Numbered from the stretch's first letter, positions 42,719-50,959 are shown. The stretch is DNA of 64,000 nucleotides from QAMH01 sp900556425 (GCA_902475535.1 CABRZR010000002.1:124001-188000), one strand, 5' to 3'. Notes: a model not told the origin generated them from the sequence alone. Numbers and translations are program-made.

Positions 42719-43795
42719 TTACAGCAGCGTGGCGTTCAACAGCACGGGGTTGTGGTCGGTGAACTCGAAGCCGGCATCGATGGTTTCGAGCGCATCGATG
42801 CGGATGTTATCCGAGACGATGAATCCATCGATCATGTAGAACTGGAAGTTATTCGACTCGTCGTAGGGCCGGTCGAGCGAGCGGCAGGTGGGCGTCGTGT
42901 TGTCCATCGCCGCGGTAAAGCCATTGCCTAGCGAACTCACGTCGATGTAGCCGCACTGCCACAGGTCATCGCCTTGCAGCGGATACATACTCGTGTCCAC
43001 GTTCGAGAAGCTCTGGTTGAAGTCGCCGCCGGCGATGACGTAGTTGCCCTTCGCGCGCTCCTCTTGCAACAGCTGGGCAAGCTGCGCCGTCTGCGCCGCC
43101 TTGCCCTCGCCATCGTCGTAGGCCTCGAGATGCAGGTTCACGAGCACGAGCTCGGTTTCACTGTCTGTGAGGGGGATGCGCTCGACGAGCAGGCAGCGCT
43201 TGAGGTTGCCGAGGCGCACGGGCCAGGAGAACGGACAGGGGAGTTGCACGCGCTCGGCGCTGGTCGGCTGCATGCGCGAGAGCGTCATGATGCCGCTCTC
43301 AACGGCGCCGATGGGCGGCAGGGGATAGGGAACGTAGGCCACGTCGAAGTTGAGGGCATAAGCTGATGCGTATTCGGGGGCAAACGCCGCGGCAAGCCGA
43401 GCACGCTCGTTGATGCCGTAGGTGCGCTCGGAATCCTGGTCGACTTCCTGGAGAAAGATGAAGTCGGGGTCGAGGGCGGCGAGCTCATCTTCGATGCCGG
43501 TGAGGTTTGCCAGGACGCCATCATGCGAGACGGTGCGCACGCCATCGCCGCCGTCCATGAAGAAGTCAGCTTGTTTGGACAGGCCACCGTAGCCGGCGTT
43601 CCAGGTGACGACGCTGAGGCTTTGTCCGGGCTCAATCGTTTCTCGGGCCATGCCGTGAATCTCGATTTCCTGTGTGGCGGGCGGATTGTATTCCGCGACG
43701 GTGAGGAAGGCGACCAATGCGAGGACGAAGACGATGAGTATCGCGACGATGATGCCGATAACCTTCCCCGTCTTGCGGGCGATGGATGCTGCCAT
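42719..43795 (-). CDS. Endonuclease/exonuclease/phosphatase (EEP) family protein, membrane-anchored
   Basis: Protein of 358 residues. One N-terminal transmembrane helix (about residues 12-34) is followed by an EEP domain outside the membrane. Catalytic-site stretches are SVVTWNAGYGG, FIFLQEVDQDS, VNLHLEA, VIAGGDFNQSF and the final FTDHNPVL. EEP proteins cleave phosphodiesters in DNA, lipids or inositol phosphates; the substrate is unknown. ATG 43795 with AAAGGCGG upstream is chosen over an upstream in-frame codon at 43825. It is flanked on both sides by copies of the TGTCATTTCGAGCG repeat. Confidence 0.88.
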   Translation of the reverse strand: MAASIARKTGKVIGIIVAILIVFVLALVAFLTVAEYNPPATQEIEIHGMARETIEPGQSLSVVTWNAGYGGLSKQADFFMDGGDGVRTVSHDGVLANLTGIEDELAALDPDFIFLQEVDQDSERTYGINERARLAAAFAPEYASAYALNFDVAYVPYPLPPIGAVESGIMTLSRMQPTSAERVQLPCPFSWPVRLGNLKRCLLVERIPLTDSETELVLVNLHLEAYDDGEGKAAQTAQLAQLLQEERAKGNYVIAGGDFNQSFSNVDTSMYPLQGDDLWQCGYIDVSSLGNGFTAAMDNTTPTCRSLDRPYDESNNFQFYMIDGFIVSDNIRIDALETIDAGFEFTDHNPVLLNATLL

Positions 43796-43863
43796 GATGG
43801 TCCGCCTTTCGTGTGTCGTACGCATCTGCTCATTCTATACTGTGCGAGATGGGGTTGCATTAT

Positions 43864-43961
43864 CCTGTCATTTCGACCGGAGGCGCGTAGCGCCGTAGCG
43901 GAGAAATCTATGACGAGATTTCTCGACTTCGCTCACTTCGTTCGCTCCGCTCGAAATGACG
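43864..43961. repeat. Inverted pair of TGTCATTTCGAGCG repeats (copies 2 and 3)
   Basis: A forward copy (about 43864-43909) and an inverted copy (about 43914-43961, ending GCTCGAAATGACGAG) face each other. The pair would fold into a long imperfect hairpin. It lies between the divergent EEP and Nudix genes, next to a GAGACA hairpin. Confidence 0.85.
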
Positions 43962-43968
43962 AGAGGCA

Positions 43969-44005
43969 AATGAGACAAAACGGGACAGGGAAGATTTGTC
44001 TCATT
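43969..44005. repeat. REP-like hairpin, GAGACA family (copy 5)
   Basis: AATGAGACAAA and TTTGTCTCATT flank a loop containing CGGGACAGGG, which combines features of both hairpin subfamilies. It lies 29 bp upstream of the Nudix gene, within its likely leader, unlike the other copies, which sit at gene ends. Confidence 0.8.
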
Positions 44006-44034
44006 CCCAAGGTCAGAGTAGGAGAGAATAGACC

Positions 44035-44532
44035 ATGAGCGTCCAGACCACGCTGTGTTACATAGACGACGGAAGCGCCTACCTCATGCTGCATCGCGTG
44101 AAGAAGGAACATGACGTCAACAAGGGCAAGTGGATTGGCATCGGCGGCAAGTTCGAGGCCGACGAAAGCCCCGAGGAATGCATGATGCGCGAGGTGCGCG
44201 AAGAGACGGGCCTGACGCCGCATGCGTGGCGTTACCGTGGCATCGTCACCTTCGTGTCCGGCCGTTGGGTGACGGAGTACATGCATCTTTTCACGATCAC
44301 GGGCTGGACGGGCACGGTACGGAGCTGTAATGAGGGCATATTAGAATGGGTGCCCAAAGACGAGCTCCTGGACCTACCGCATTGGAAGGGCGACGAGGTC
44401 TTCCTCAAACTCATCGCCGACCCCGAGCAGCCCTTCTTCTCGCTCAAGCTCGTTTACGACACAAATGATGAACTCGTCGAAGCACGCCTGGACGGCGAGC
44501 CTCTCGACCTCATAGATTGGAACTGGGCATGA
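44035..44532 (+). CDS. Nudix hydrolase (MutT/8-oxo-dGTPase-like)
   Basis: Protein of 165 residues with a complete Nudix box (GKFEADESPEECMMREVREE, then TGL; about residues 40-62), matching GX5EX7REUXEEXGU. N-terminal residues TTLCYIDDGSAYLMLHRVKK are typical of 8-oxo-dGTP diphosphatases that clean oxidised nucleotides. It would act in the cytoplasm. The stop overlaps the start of the Hsp33 gene (ATGA), pairing nucleotide-pool and protein oxidative-damage defence. Confidence 0.92.
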   Translation: MSVQTTLCYIDDGSAYLMLHRVKKEHDVNKGKWIGIGGKFEADESPEECMMREVREETGLTPHAWRYRGIVTFVSGRWVTEYMHLFTITGWTGTVRSCNEGILEWVPKDELLDLPHWKGDEVFLKLIADPEQPFFSLKLVYDTNDELVEARLDGEPLDLIDWNWA

Positions 44533-45419
44533 ACGTCATCAACATGAAGCGCGACCACGTGGTGCGTGCCACCGCAGCCAACGGGACCATCCGCGCCTTT
44601 GCCGTGTACTCGCGCGGGCTCGTGGAGGACGCGCGGCGTATGCATGAGCTATCGCGCACTGCTACGGCCGCCCTGGGCCGCACGCTCACGGCCGCTGCCA
44701 TGATGGGAACGATGATGAAGGGCGACAAGGATGCGCTCTCCATCGTCTTCAACGGGGATGGGTCGCTGGGCAATATTACCGTGACGGCCAAATCGGACGG
44801 AAGCGTCAAGGGCTATGTGGGCAATCCGCAGGCCTCGCTTCCCTCCAAGGTGGGCGAGAAGCTCCGCGTGGGCGAGGTCGTGGGCAAAGGCACGCTGCGC
44901 ATCATCTACGATCTGGCAATGCGCGAGCCCTATAGCGGCGTCGTCGAAATCCAGTCCGGCGAGATTGCCGATGACATCGCGTACTACCTCACCTCGAGCG
45001 ACCAGATTCCCTCAGCGGTCTCGCTGGGCGTGCTGCTCAACGAGGACAGCTCCGTGCGCGAGGCGGGCGGCTTCATCGTTCAGCTCATGGACGGGGCGAC
45101 CGACGAGACGGCTGCTCAGCTCGAGGAGCGCATCGCGTCGCTGCCGAGCGCCACGACCATGCTTTCCGAGGGCGAGACACCCGAGAGCATCCTGGAGCGA
45201 ATTCTCGGCGACATGGACTTGCAGATTCTCGAGGATGGCCCCGTGGAGTTTCGTTGCGATTGCACGCGCGAGCGCACGCTCAAGCTGCTTTCGCTCGTGA
45301 GTGCCGACGAGCTGCAGGACATGGTCGACGAGGGCGAGGACGTGGAGATGGTCTGCGCGTTCTGCAACAGCAAGTACCAGTACTCGCCCGACGAGATCGC
45401 CGCGCTGATTGAGGAGTGA
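44529..45419 (+). CDS. hslO: Hsp33 redox-regulated molecular chaperone
   Basis: Chaperone of 296 residues. The N-terminal domain has RDHVVRATAANGTIRAFAVY and the conserved GYVGNPQ segment. The C-terminal zinc-binding redox switch shows the CXC (RCDCTRERT) and CXXC (VCAFCNSKYQYS) pairs, 32 residues apart. Oxidation of these cysteines releases zinc and activates holdase activity in characterised homologues. ATG 44529 overlaps the Nudix stop; a TTG four codons earlier opens the frame but is less likely. Confidence 0.95.
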   Translation: MNVINMKRDHVVRATAANGTIRAFAVYSRGLVEDARRMHELSRTATAALGRTLTAAAMMGTMMKGDKDALSIVFNGDGSLGNITVTAKSDGSVKGYVGNPQASLPSKVGEKLRVGEVVGKGTLRIIYDLAMREPYSGVVEIQSGEIADDIAYYLTSSDQIPSAVSLGVLLNEDSSVREAGGFIVQLMDGATDETAAQLEERIASLPSATTMLSEGETPESILERILGDMDLQILEDGPVEFRCDCTRERTLKLLSLVSADELQDMVDEGEDVEMVCAFCNSKYQYSPDEIAALIEE

Positions 45420-45462
45420 GGGGCGCTTCCCTGTCATTTCGAGCGGAACTGTGCGGTACCCT

Positions 45463-45510
45463 CCTGTCATTTCGAGCGAAGCGAACGCAGTGAGCGGAGT
45501 CGAGAAATCT
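45463..45510. repeat. TGTCATTTCGAGCG repeat (copy 4), with a truncated copy before it
   Basis: A full unit runs from CTGTCATTTCGAGCGAAGCG to GAGAAATCT. A truncated copy (CTGTCATTTCGAGCGGAA, about 45431-45448) precedes it. These sit between hslO and the toxin-antitoxin pair. Confidence 0.85.
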
Positions 45511-45524
45511 CACCACCACCACTA

Positions 45525-45568
45525 CTGTCATTTCGACCGAAGGTGCGAAGCACCGAAGTGGAGAAATC
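45525..45568. repeat. TGTCATTTCGAGCG repeat (copy 5)
   Basis: A direct copy of the unit with a variant centre (GAAGGTGCGAAGCACCGAAG), which itself contains GGTGC/GCACC complementarity. It ends 33 bp before the toxin-antitoxin operator. Confidence 0.8.
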
Positions 45569-45600
45569 CCGGCGCAGCGACAATGCCTGATTCGCGCGAT

Positions 45601-45628
45601 GCTATACTTTTCGAGAGAAATGTATAGC
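45601..45628. promoter_or_regulatory. Inverted repeat over the -10 region of the toxin-antitoxin operon
   Basis: GCTATAC (45601-45607) and GTATAGC (45622-45628) are perfect 7-bp arms 14 bp apart. The left arm contains TATACT, a good -10 box. The antitoxin start is 12 bp past the right arm. This fits autorepression by the RelB/DinJ-type antitoxin or its complex. Confidence 0.6.
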
Positions 45629-45639
45629 AAGGAGCTGTC

Positions 45640-45975
45640 ATGGAACAAGTGCAGATGAACACGCGCATCGGCGTTGAGATTAAGCGCACGGGTGACGAGG
45701 TGCTCAGGCGCTATGGCTACTCTCCGTCCTCGGCGGTGCAGGCGCTCTGGACCTATCTTGCCGAGCACAACGCGCTGCCCCCGTTCATGCCGTCAAAAGC
45801 CAAAGCGAGTGACCTTGAGGCGAGAAAGCAGGAGATCGCGGACAATGCCGGGTTCGCGGTGAAAGAATTCAGCAGAATTACCGGAATCCCGCTTAGTCAG
45901 CGTCCTGTCGATTCGCTGACTGACGACGAGTTGCGCGAACTGGCTTGGGAAGAGAGGGGCGCCTTCCATGATTGA
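45640..45975 (+). CDS. RelB/DinJ-family antitoxin
   Basis: Antitoxin of 111 residues. A ribbon-helix-helix-like N-terminus (MNTRIGVEIKRTGDEVLRRY, then GYSPSSAVQALWTYLAEHN) is characteristic of RelB/DinJ proteins. The C-terminal part is likely the flexible toxin-neutralising tail. ATG 45640 has AAGGAG upstream. The stop overlaps the toxin start by 8 bp. DinJ/RelB proteins usually pair with RelE/YafQ-type RNases, but here the partner is a PIN-domain protein. Confidence 0.85.
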   Translation: MEQVQMNTRIGVEIKRTGDEVLRRYGYSPSSAVQALWTYLAEHNALPPFMPSKAKASDLEARKQEIADNAGFAVKEFSRITGIPLSQRPVDSLTDDELRELAWEERGAFHD

Positions 45976-46453
45976 CGGGCGCTTCAGCCTTCTCATCGAT
46001 ACGAATGTCTGGCTTGATTACTTGCTGGGCCGCGAAGGTGTGCGGGATGCCACGGCAGCGGTTCAATGTGCTCTCGATTATGAAGATGTGCTTATGGTCA
46101 CACCCGGCATACTCAAGGACGTGTTCTATCTTGTTGGCATAACGATAAAGCGCAGGGTGCAGGAAGATGGAGATCGCATCACCGAAGAGTCAGCGCTTGC
46201 CGTGAACGAGATATCGTGGGCTTGCCTCTCGCAGATACAGGGAATGACCATCGTGCTGAATCTGGGCTTTGCCGAGCATCTGGAAGCAAGCGCTCTGCGT
46301 TCGAAGAATCCGGATTACGAAGACAACCTGCTCCTTGCCACGGCTCAAAACGCCAAGGTAGATTACATCATCACGGGAGACAAGGGCCTGCTCGCAAACG
46401 AGGTGGTACCCGCTCTCACTCCGGCAGAGTATGTAGAGATGAGGTCTGCATAA
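45968..46453 (+). CDS. PIN-domain toxin (predicted ribonuclease)
   Basis: Protein of 161 residues with the PIN fold. Acidic catalytic residues are visible: LLIDTNVWLDYLLGR (Asp near residue 10), the central Glu in AVNEISWACL, and DYEDNLLLATAQNAKVDYII, then TGDKGL (Asp near residues 116-119 and 136). PIN toxins cleave RNA with Mg2+. The overlap with the antitoxin gene and the single operator support a type II toxin-antitoxin pair. A weak stem (GATTCC/GGAATC, 46529-46554) downstream may end transcription. Confidence 0.88.
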   Translation: MIDGRFSLLIDTNVWLDYLLGREGVRDATAAVQCALDYEDVLMVTPGILKDVFYLVGITIKRRVQEDGDRITEESALAVNEISWACLSQIQGMTIVLNLGFAEHLEASALRSKNPDYEDNLLLATAQNAKVDYIITGDKGLLANEVVPALTPAEYVEMRSA

Positions 46454-46566
46454 TCACAATTTGAAAAGGATTTGGGTGTCAAACCGACACGAGTGTTGGG
46501 AGTCCGGACGCGATGTTCGCAATTTAACAAGGGCGATTCCGTAGAGCACGATCAGGAATCATCTTT

Positions 46567-47289
46567 CTAATAGCATTTCGAGCAGGGCGTGTATCCCCGG
46601 CTCTGCGCTTCGCTCACGGAAAGCGTGGTCGTCCCCTTCATATTGCTGCAGTTAGGATTAGAGTGGTACTTCTTTCCCTTGCCACTTGACGCAATATATA
46701 CGCTCTGGCCGCGTTCAGTGCCTCCTTGTGCCGCCGCGCCAGAATTCGTGTTGGGTTGTGGGGCTGCCTTTGCCGCTGCTTCAGCCGCGGCCTTTTCTTC
46801 GGCCGCTTTTCTTTGGGCTGCGGCTGCGTCCATAGCTGCCTGGTCAAGCTGGACGTTAAGTACGGCGTTGACATTAGATTCGCCACTGAAGTTTGCATCA
46901 ACCGGAGTGGCCGTGAAAAGGCGGCTGCCTTTTGCGGGATTTGCCGAAGCAAGAGCGAGTATGTACGTGCCCGGCTTGAGATCGGTGTCGTACTTTGTGC
47001 CTGGCACGGCTTTGTACTGCTCGCTAACGCTTTTGCCCGTGCTGTCGGTACCCTCGATTTTGACAACAAGGTTTCCGTCTGTTGCGGTATCCCAAGTACC
47101 TGCATTTACGGTAAAGGAAAGCTTTGAGACGGCGGTTTGCTTTGAGACGCTGCTTGTGGTGGTAGAGGGAGCACTCGATTGTGTATTCGGTGCAGAGCAT
47201 GCCCCGCAACATGCGAGCAGAAGAACAACGATTATCGCAATGCTTGCCTTTTTGTGCGCTTTGAAAAAGGATTTCTTATTTTTGTTCAT
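46567..47289 (-). CDS. Secreted lipoprotein with C-terminal Ada-type metal-binding motif
   Basis: Protein of 240 residues. A basic N-terminus and hydrophobic segment end in Cys-rich LLLACCGAC (lipobox-like, Cys about 27-31), followed by a Ser/Thr/Gln linker. A beta-rich domain (about residues 50-145) and an Ala/Lys coiled linker (about 147-180) precede the C-terminus. There, KKYHSNPNCSNMKG and RGYTPCSKCY form the Ada-like zinc motif seen at the ends of secreted nucleases and ComEC-like metallo-hydrolases. The next gene upstream encodes exactly such a metallo-hydrolase. Function unknown. Confidence 0.75.
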   Translation of the reverse strand: MNKNKKSFFKAHKKASIAIIVVLLLACCGACSAPNTQSSAPSTTTSSVSKQTAVSKLSFTVNAGTWDTATDGNLVVKIEGTDSTGKSVSEQYKAVPGTKYDTDLKPGTYILALASANPAKGSRLFTATPVDANFSGESNVNAVLNVQLDQAAMDAAAAQRKAAEEKAAAEAAAKAAPQPNTNSGAAAQGGTERGQSVYIASSGKGKKYHSNPNCSNMKGTTTLSVSEAQSRGYTPCSKCY

Positions 47290-47310
47290 GGCAGCCCTCC
47301 GCTCGCATCC

Positions 47311-48300
47311 CTATTTTTCGATGATACCCTTTGTCGTTTCCAAGTTGATGCCATTGCCGTCGGTCGTCATGATGATTGTTCCCAACTCGTCGGTGCGTAG
47401 CACTTTCGCACCTGCGTCTTCGAGCCTCTGTAGCGTCTCGTTGCCCGGATGTCCGTAATTGTTACTGCCTACGGAAATGATTGCGTACTCGGGAGTCACC
47501 TTGCTCAGGAACAAGTTGCTTGATGAGGTGTTTGATCCATGGTGACCGACTTTCAGCACGTCCACGTCGATATTCGCCGAGCCGTTTGCCATCAAGAACT
47601 CGCTTGTTTCCTCTGCATCACCGGTGAACAGGAAGCTGTTGTTTTCGAGGGTAATCTTGCATACAAGCGAGCCATCATTCGTGTCGCTTGTCCTTTTGAC
47701 GGGGCCAACAAATTCCACCCGGGCGGCACCAAGGTCAAAGGTGTCGCCTAGGTCTGGAATTGTGACCGGCGTATCGCCTAGGTATTTGAGGATGCTGGTG
47801 AAGGTCTTTGTGTCGTGTTTGGTGACCGAGCAGTAAAAGGCTCCGCAGCTCGCGAAGTTGAGAGCGCCGGCAATGCCGCCGCAGTGGTCTGCGTCAGGAT
47901 GCGTCGCGATGATGTAGTCAAGATGCGTGATGCCGAGTCGCTTGAGGATTGCATACAGTTTCGAGGAGGCGCTCGGGGGGCCGCCGTCAATCAGCAAAGT
48001 CTTTCCGCTGCAGGAAATGAGTGCGCAGTCTCCCTGGCCAACGTCGATGAAGCGCACTACGAGCTTGTCGGTAATGCTCGTTGTGGATGAGTCAACATTA
48101 TTTTGGTCACTCGGTTCCGTACATCTTTCTGCCGGAACCCCGTCGAGCTTGACAGCGGGAATCCCATCGCTGGCAATGGATGCACCCGCATCGTACGAAT
48201 CGACACCAAGCGTTGCGCAACCGGGTATTACCAGAAGGGAGATAATGAGGATGATGACGCTCAGAAGAGCGAGAGACTTCCTTTTTGGATTGACACGCAT
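47311..48300 (-). CDS. ComEC-like metallo-beta-lactamase-fold lipoprotein
   Basis: Protein of 329 residues. A signal peptide with lipobox VIPGC (Cys about residue 28) and a linker precede an MBL-fold hydrolase of the ComEC/Rec2 C-terminal type. It shows VRFIDVGQGDCALI, the metal motif THPDADHCGG (about residues 140-149), FLFTGDAEE, and VGHHGSNTSSS. It has no competence-channel domain, so it is a surface hydrolase, possibly nuclease or phosphodiesterase. ATG 48300 is chosen; the frame opens upstream at TTG 48339. It is 21 bp from the Ada-motif lipoprotein gene, probably one operon. Confidence 0.85.
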   Translation of the reverse strand: MRVNPKRKSLALLSVIILIISLLVIPGCATLGVDSYDAGASIASDGIPAVKLDGVPAERCTEPSDQNNVDSSTTSITDKLVVRFIDVGQGDCALISCSGKTLLIDGGPPSASSKLYAILKRLGITHLDYIIATHPDADHCGGIAGALNFASCGAFYCSVTKHDTKTFTSILKYLGDTPVTIPDLGDTFDLGAARVEFVGPVKRTSDTNDGSLVCKITLENNSFLFTGDAEETSEFLMANGSANIDVDVLKVGHHGSNTSSSNLFLSKVTPEYAIISVGSNNYGHPGNETLQRLEDAGAKVLRTDELGTIIMTTDGNGINLETTKGIIEK

Positions 48301-48432
48301 GGATGCATCCCCATCACCTGTATCGAGGATATGGAACAAATAACTATAACAGGCTAGTACGCATGCGCATGTCGTGCTGCCACTGGCAAAGGCCAGCGAG
48401 ATGCTCGCTTCGGTGAAGGCTGCGCCTGCTCT

Positions 48433-49374
48433 TTATTCCCCAAACAGCGGGGTCGAGAAGTAGCGCTCGCCGGTGTCGGTGAGGATGGTCAGGACGGTGG
48501 CATCCGGGCCGAGCTCGTAGCCGAGCAGCAGCGCGGCAACGACGTTCGTTCCGCTCGAGATGCCGCAGAGCAGCCCCTCCTCGCGCGCGAGGCGCTGGGC
48601 CATCGTGATTGCCTCGCCATCGCTCACCACGCAGGTTGCGTCGATGACGCTGCGGTCGAGGATGGCGGGGATGACGCCGTCGCCGATACCCATCTGCAGA
48701 TGCGTGCCGATATTGCCGCCGGCCAGCATCGCGGCATTTTCGGGTTCGGCTGCCCAGACGATGGTGTCGGGATTTGCCTGCTTGAGCGCGCTACCAATGC
48801 CCGAGATGGAGCCGCCGGTGCCAAAGCCGCAGGCAAAGCCGTCGATGACGATGCCGGACTCACTGGCATCCTCGAGAATCTCCACGGCCGTCTGCGTGCG
48901 CTGGATGGCGACGTTGTCGACATTCGAGAACTGGTCGGGCATGAAGGCGTTGGGATCTGCCGCCGCCTGCTCGCGGGCGAGCTCTGCGCAGGTTTCGATG
49001 GCCTTGCCGATGTCGCCGTCATCGTGAACGAGCTCAATCTGCGCGCCGTAGGCCTCACAGATCTTGCGACGCTCGACCGAGACCGAATCGGGCATGATGA
49101 TGCGCACGTCGTAGCCGCGCACCGCGCCCACGAGAGCCAAGCCGATGCCCTGGTTGCCGCTCGTCGGCTCGATGATGGTGGTCTTGCCGGGCGCGATTTC
49201 GCCGCGTCGCTCGGCCTGGAGAATCATGTTGTACGCCGTACGCGTCTTGATCGAACCGCCGACGTTGAGTGCTTCGAACTTCACGAGAATCTGCGCGCAG
49301 TTCTCGTCGGGAATATGTCGCAGACGGATGAGAGGCGTGCGACCCATCGCCTCGAGCACGTTGTCGTAAACCAT
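48433..49374 (-). CDS. PLP-dependent cysteine synthase-like protein
   Basis: Fold-type II PLP enzyme of 313 residues. The PLP lysine lies in GGSIKTRTAYNM (about residue 43); the usual GGSVKDR has Thr in place of Asp here. The substrate loop is EPTSGNQGIGLA (family: TSGNTG), and FGTGGSISGIG binds the PLP phosphate. It would make cysteine from O-acetylserine and sulfide, but the substitutions leave room for a different nucleophile or substrate. The closing segment LTDTGERYFSTPLF is canonical for cysteine synthase. Confidence 0.85.
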   Translation of the reverse strand: MVYDNVLEAMGRTPLIRLRHIPDENCAQILVKFEALNVGGSIKTRTAYNMILQAERRGEIAPGKTTIIEPTSGNQGIGLALVGAVRGYDVRIIMPDSVSVERRKICEAYGAQIELVHDDGDIGKAIETCAELAREQAAADPNAFMPDQFSNVDNVAIQRTQTAVEILEDASESGIVIDGFACGFGTGGSISGIGSALKQANPDTIVWAAEPENAAMLAGGNIGTHLQMGIGDGVIPAILDRSVIDATCVVSDGEAITMAQRLAREEGLLCGISSGTNVVAALLLGYELGPDATVLTILTDTGERYFSTPLFGE

Positions 49375-49567
49375 GAGCTCCTCTTACATCATGATGCCGC
49401 GCAGACGGCTTGCCGTGCGAATATCTCCGGAGATTATACGCGAAGGTGGTATGCCTGCCCCCAATGATGCCACCGAAGCGTTACGGTGAGGGTCGCGAAG
49501 GGCCTGCCGTGATACCATATCGGGTTATCGCACCAGGGGAGGGTGCACCGGACAAGTGAGGGATGAG

Positions 49568-50959
49568 ATGGCTCAACGCGATAGGTTTTCGAGCAACATC
49601 GGCTTTCTGCTGGTAAGTGCAGGTTGCGCAATCGGCTTGGGAAACGTTTGGCGTTTCCCCTACATCACGGGCGAGTACGGTGGTGCCGCCTTCATCATCC
49701 TATATATCCTTTTTCTCATACTTTTTGGCCTGCCTATGCTCTGCTTCGAGTATACGGTGGGCCGTGCAAGCCAGAAGTCCATTTCGCGCGCCTTTGACGT
49801 GCTTGAGCCTGCTGGCACCAAGTGGCACTTCATGCGCTGGGTGGGTTTCATCGGCAACTTCATGCTCATGATGTTCTATACCTGCGTGGCGGGCTGGATG
49901 CTCGACTACTTCATCAAGATGGCGTCCGGCGAGTTCAATGGCTTGGACACGGCCCAGGTGGACGGCGTTTTCGAGACGATGCTCGCAAATCCCGGTGAGG
50001 TCGTGGTTTGGACAATCATCGTGTGCGTGATAGGCATGCTCATCTGCGGATTTGGCGTGAACAAGGGTGTCGAACGCGTTACCAAATTCATGATGTGCGC
50101 GCTGTTCGTGATCCTTCTCGTTCTCGTTGTCCGCGCGGTTACGCTGCCGGGTGCCGAGGGCGGCTTGGCCTTTTACCTCATGCCGGATTTCTCCAAGATG
50201 TTCGCCAATGGCCCCGCGGGTTTCGCGGAGGTCGTCTACGCCGCGATGGGACAGAGCTTCTTCACGCTCTCCATCGGCATTGGCTCCATGGAGATCTTCG
50301 GTAGCTATCTGGGTAAGGAGCGCCGCATCTTCGGGCAGGCACTCTCTGTCGGCGTGCTCGATACCGTCATTGCGCTCATGGCCGGCCTCATCATCTTTCC
50401 TGCTTGTTTTGCCTTTGGCGTCGATCCGGGGAGCGGTCCGGGCCTCGTGTTCGTGACCTTGCCAAACGTGTTTGCGCAGATGTGGCTTGGGCAGCTCTGG
50501 GGCGCACTCTTTTTCCTATTCATGTCGTTTGCGGCGCTTTCCACGGTTGTCGCCGTGTTCGAGAACATCATCGCGATGTTCATGGATTACAAGGGCTGGG
50601 ATCGTCTCAAGACCGTTCGCATCGCGCTTGTGCTTATCACCATACTGTCGCTGCCGTGCGCTCTGGGTTTCAACGTGCTCTCTGGCGTGCAGGTTCCGGG
50701 CATCGGCGATATCCAGGGCATCGAGGACTTCATCGTTTCGAACAACCTGCTGCCCCTTGGCTCACTCGTGTTCCTGCTCTTCTGCACGCGCAAGTTTGGC
50801 TGGGGCTGGAAGAACTTCATCAAGGAAGTCGATACCGGCGAGGGCATGAAGTTTCCGCAATGGATGCATGGCTGGGTTAGCTACTGCATTCCGGTGCTCC
50901 TCGTCATCATCTTTATCATGGGTTGGATGCCGATTATCGGAGGCTGGCTGGGCATCTAG
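49568..50959 (+). CDS. Sodium:neurotransmitter symporter family (NSS/SNF) transporter
   Basis: LeuT-type transporter of 463 residues with 11-12 helices. The N-terminus RFSSNIGFLLVSAGCAIGLG, then NVWRFPYITGEYGGAAF, contains the unwound helix 1 with Na+ and substrate contacts. Helix 6 is AEVVYAAMGQSFFTLSIGIG. Substrates in bacteria are usually amino acids or related amines. ATG 49568 is chosen with GAGGG upstream; a GTG four codons earlier opens the frame. It is monocistronic. Confidence 0.92.
   Translation: MAQRDRFSSNIGFLLVSAGCAIGLGNVWRFPYITGEYGGAAFIILYILFLILFGLPMLCFEYTVGRASQKSISRAFDVLEPAGTKWHFMRWVGFIGNFMLMMFYTCVAGWMLDYFIKMASGEFNGLDTAQVDGVFETMLANPGEVVVWTIIVCVIGMLICGFGVNKGVERVTKFMMCALFVILLVLVVRAVTLPGAEGGLAFYLMPDFSKMFANGPAGFAEVVYAAMGQSFFTLSIGIGSMEIFGSYLGKERRIFGQALSVGVLDTVIALMAGLIIFPACFAFGVDPGSGPGLVFVTLPNVFAQMWLGQLWGALFFLFMSFAALSTVVAVFENIIAMFMDYKGWDRLKTVRIALVLITILSLPCALGFNVLSGVQVPGIGDIQGIEDFIVSNNLLPLGSLVFLLFCTRKFGWGWKNFIKEVDTGEGMKFPQWMHGWVSYCIPVLLVIIFIMGWMPIIGGWLGI

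Noticed and set aside
43523..44038. 171-residue plus-strand frame running through the repeat pair
   Set aside because: Its second half is translation of the TGTCATTTCGAGCG repeats and the hairpin, a known source of false genes; the first half is antisense to the EEP gene.
45431..45568. Tandem repeats considered as a CRISPR array
   Set aside because: Only two full copies and one truncated copy with unequal spacing, the same unit is dispersed elsewhere, and no cas genes are present.
45280..45768. 162-residue minus-strand frame over hslO end and repeats
   Set aside because: Translation of repeat copies joined to antisense of hslO and the antitoxin gene; no start signal.
46529..46560. GATTCC/GGAATC stem after the PIN toxin as a terminator
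   Set aside because: Stem is short with a 14-base loop and no good T-run; mentioned with the gene but not listed as a feature.
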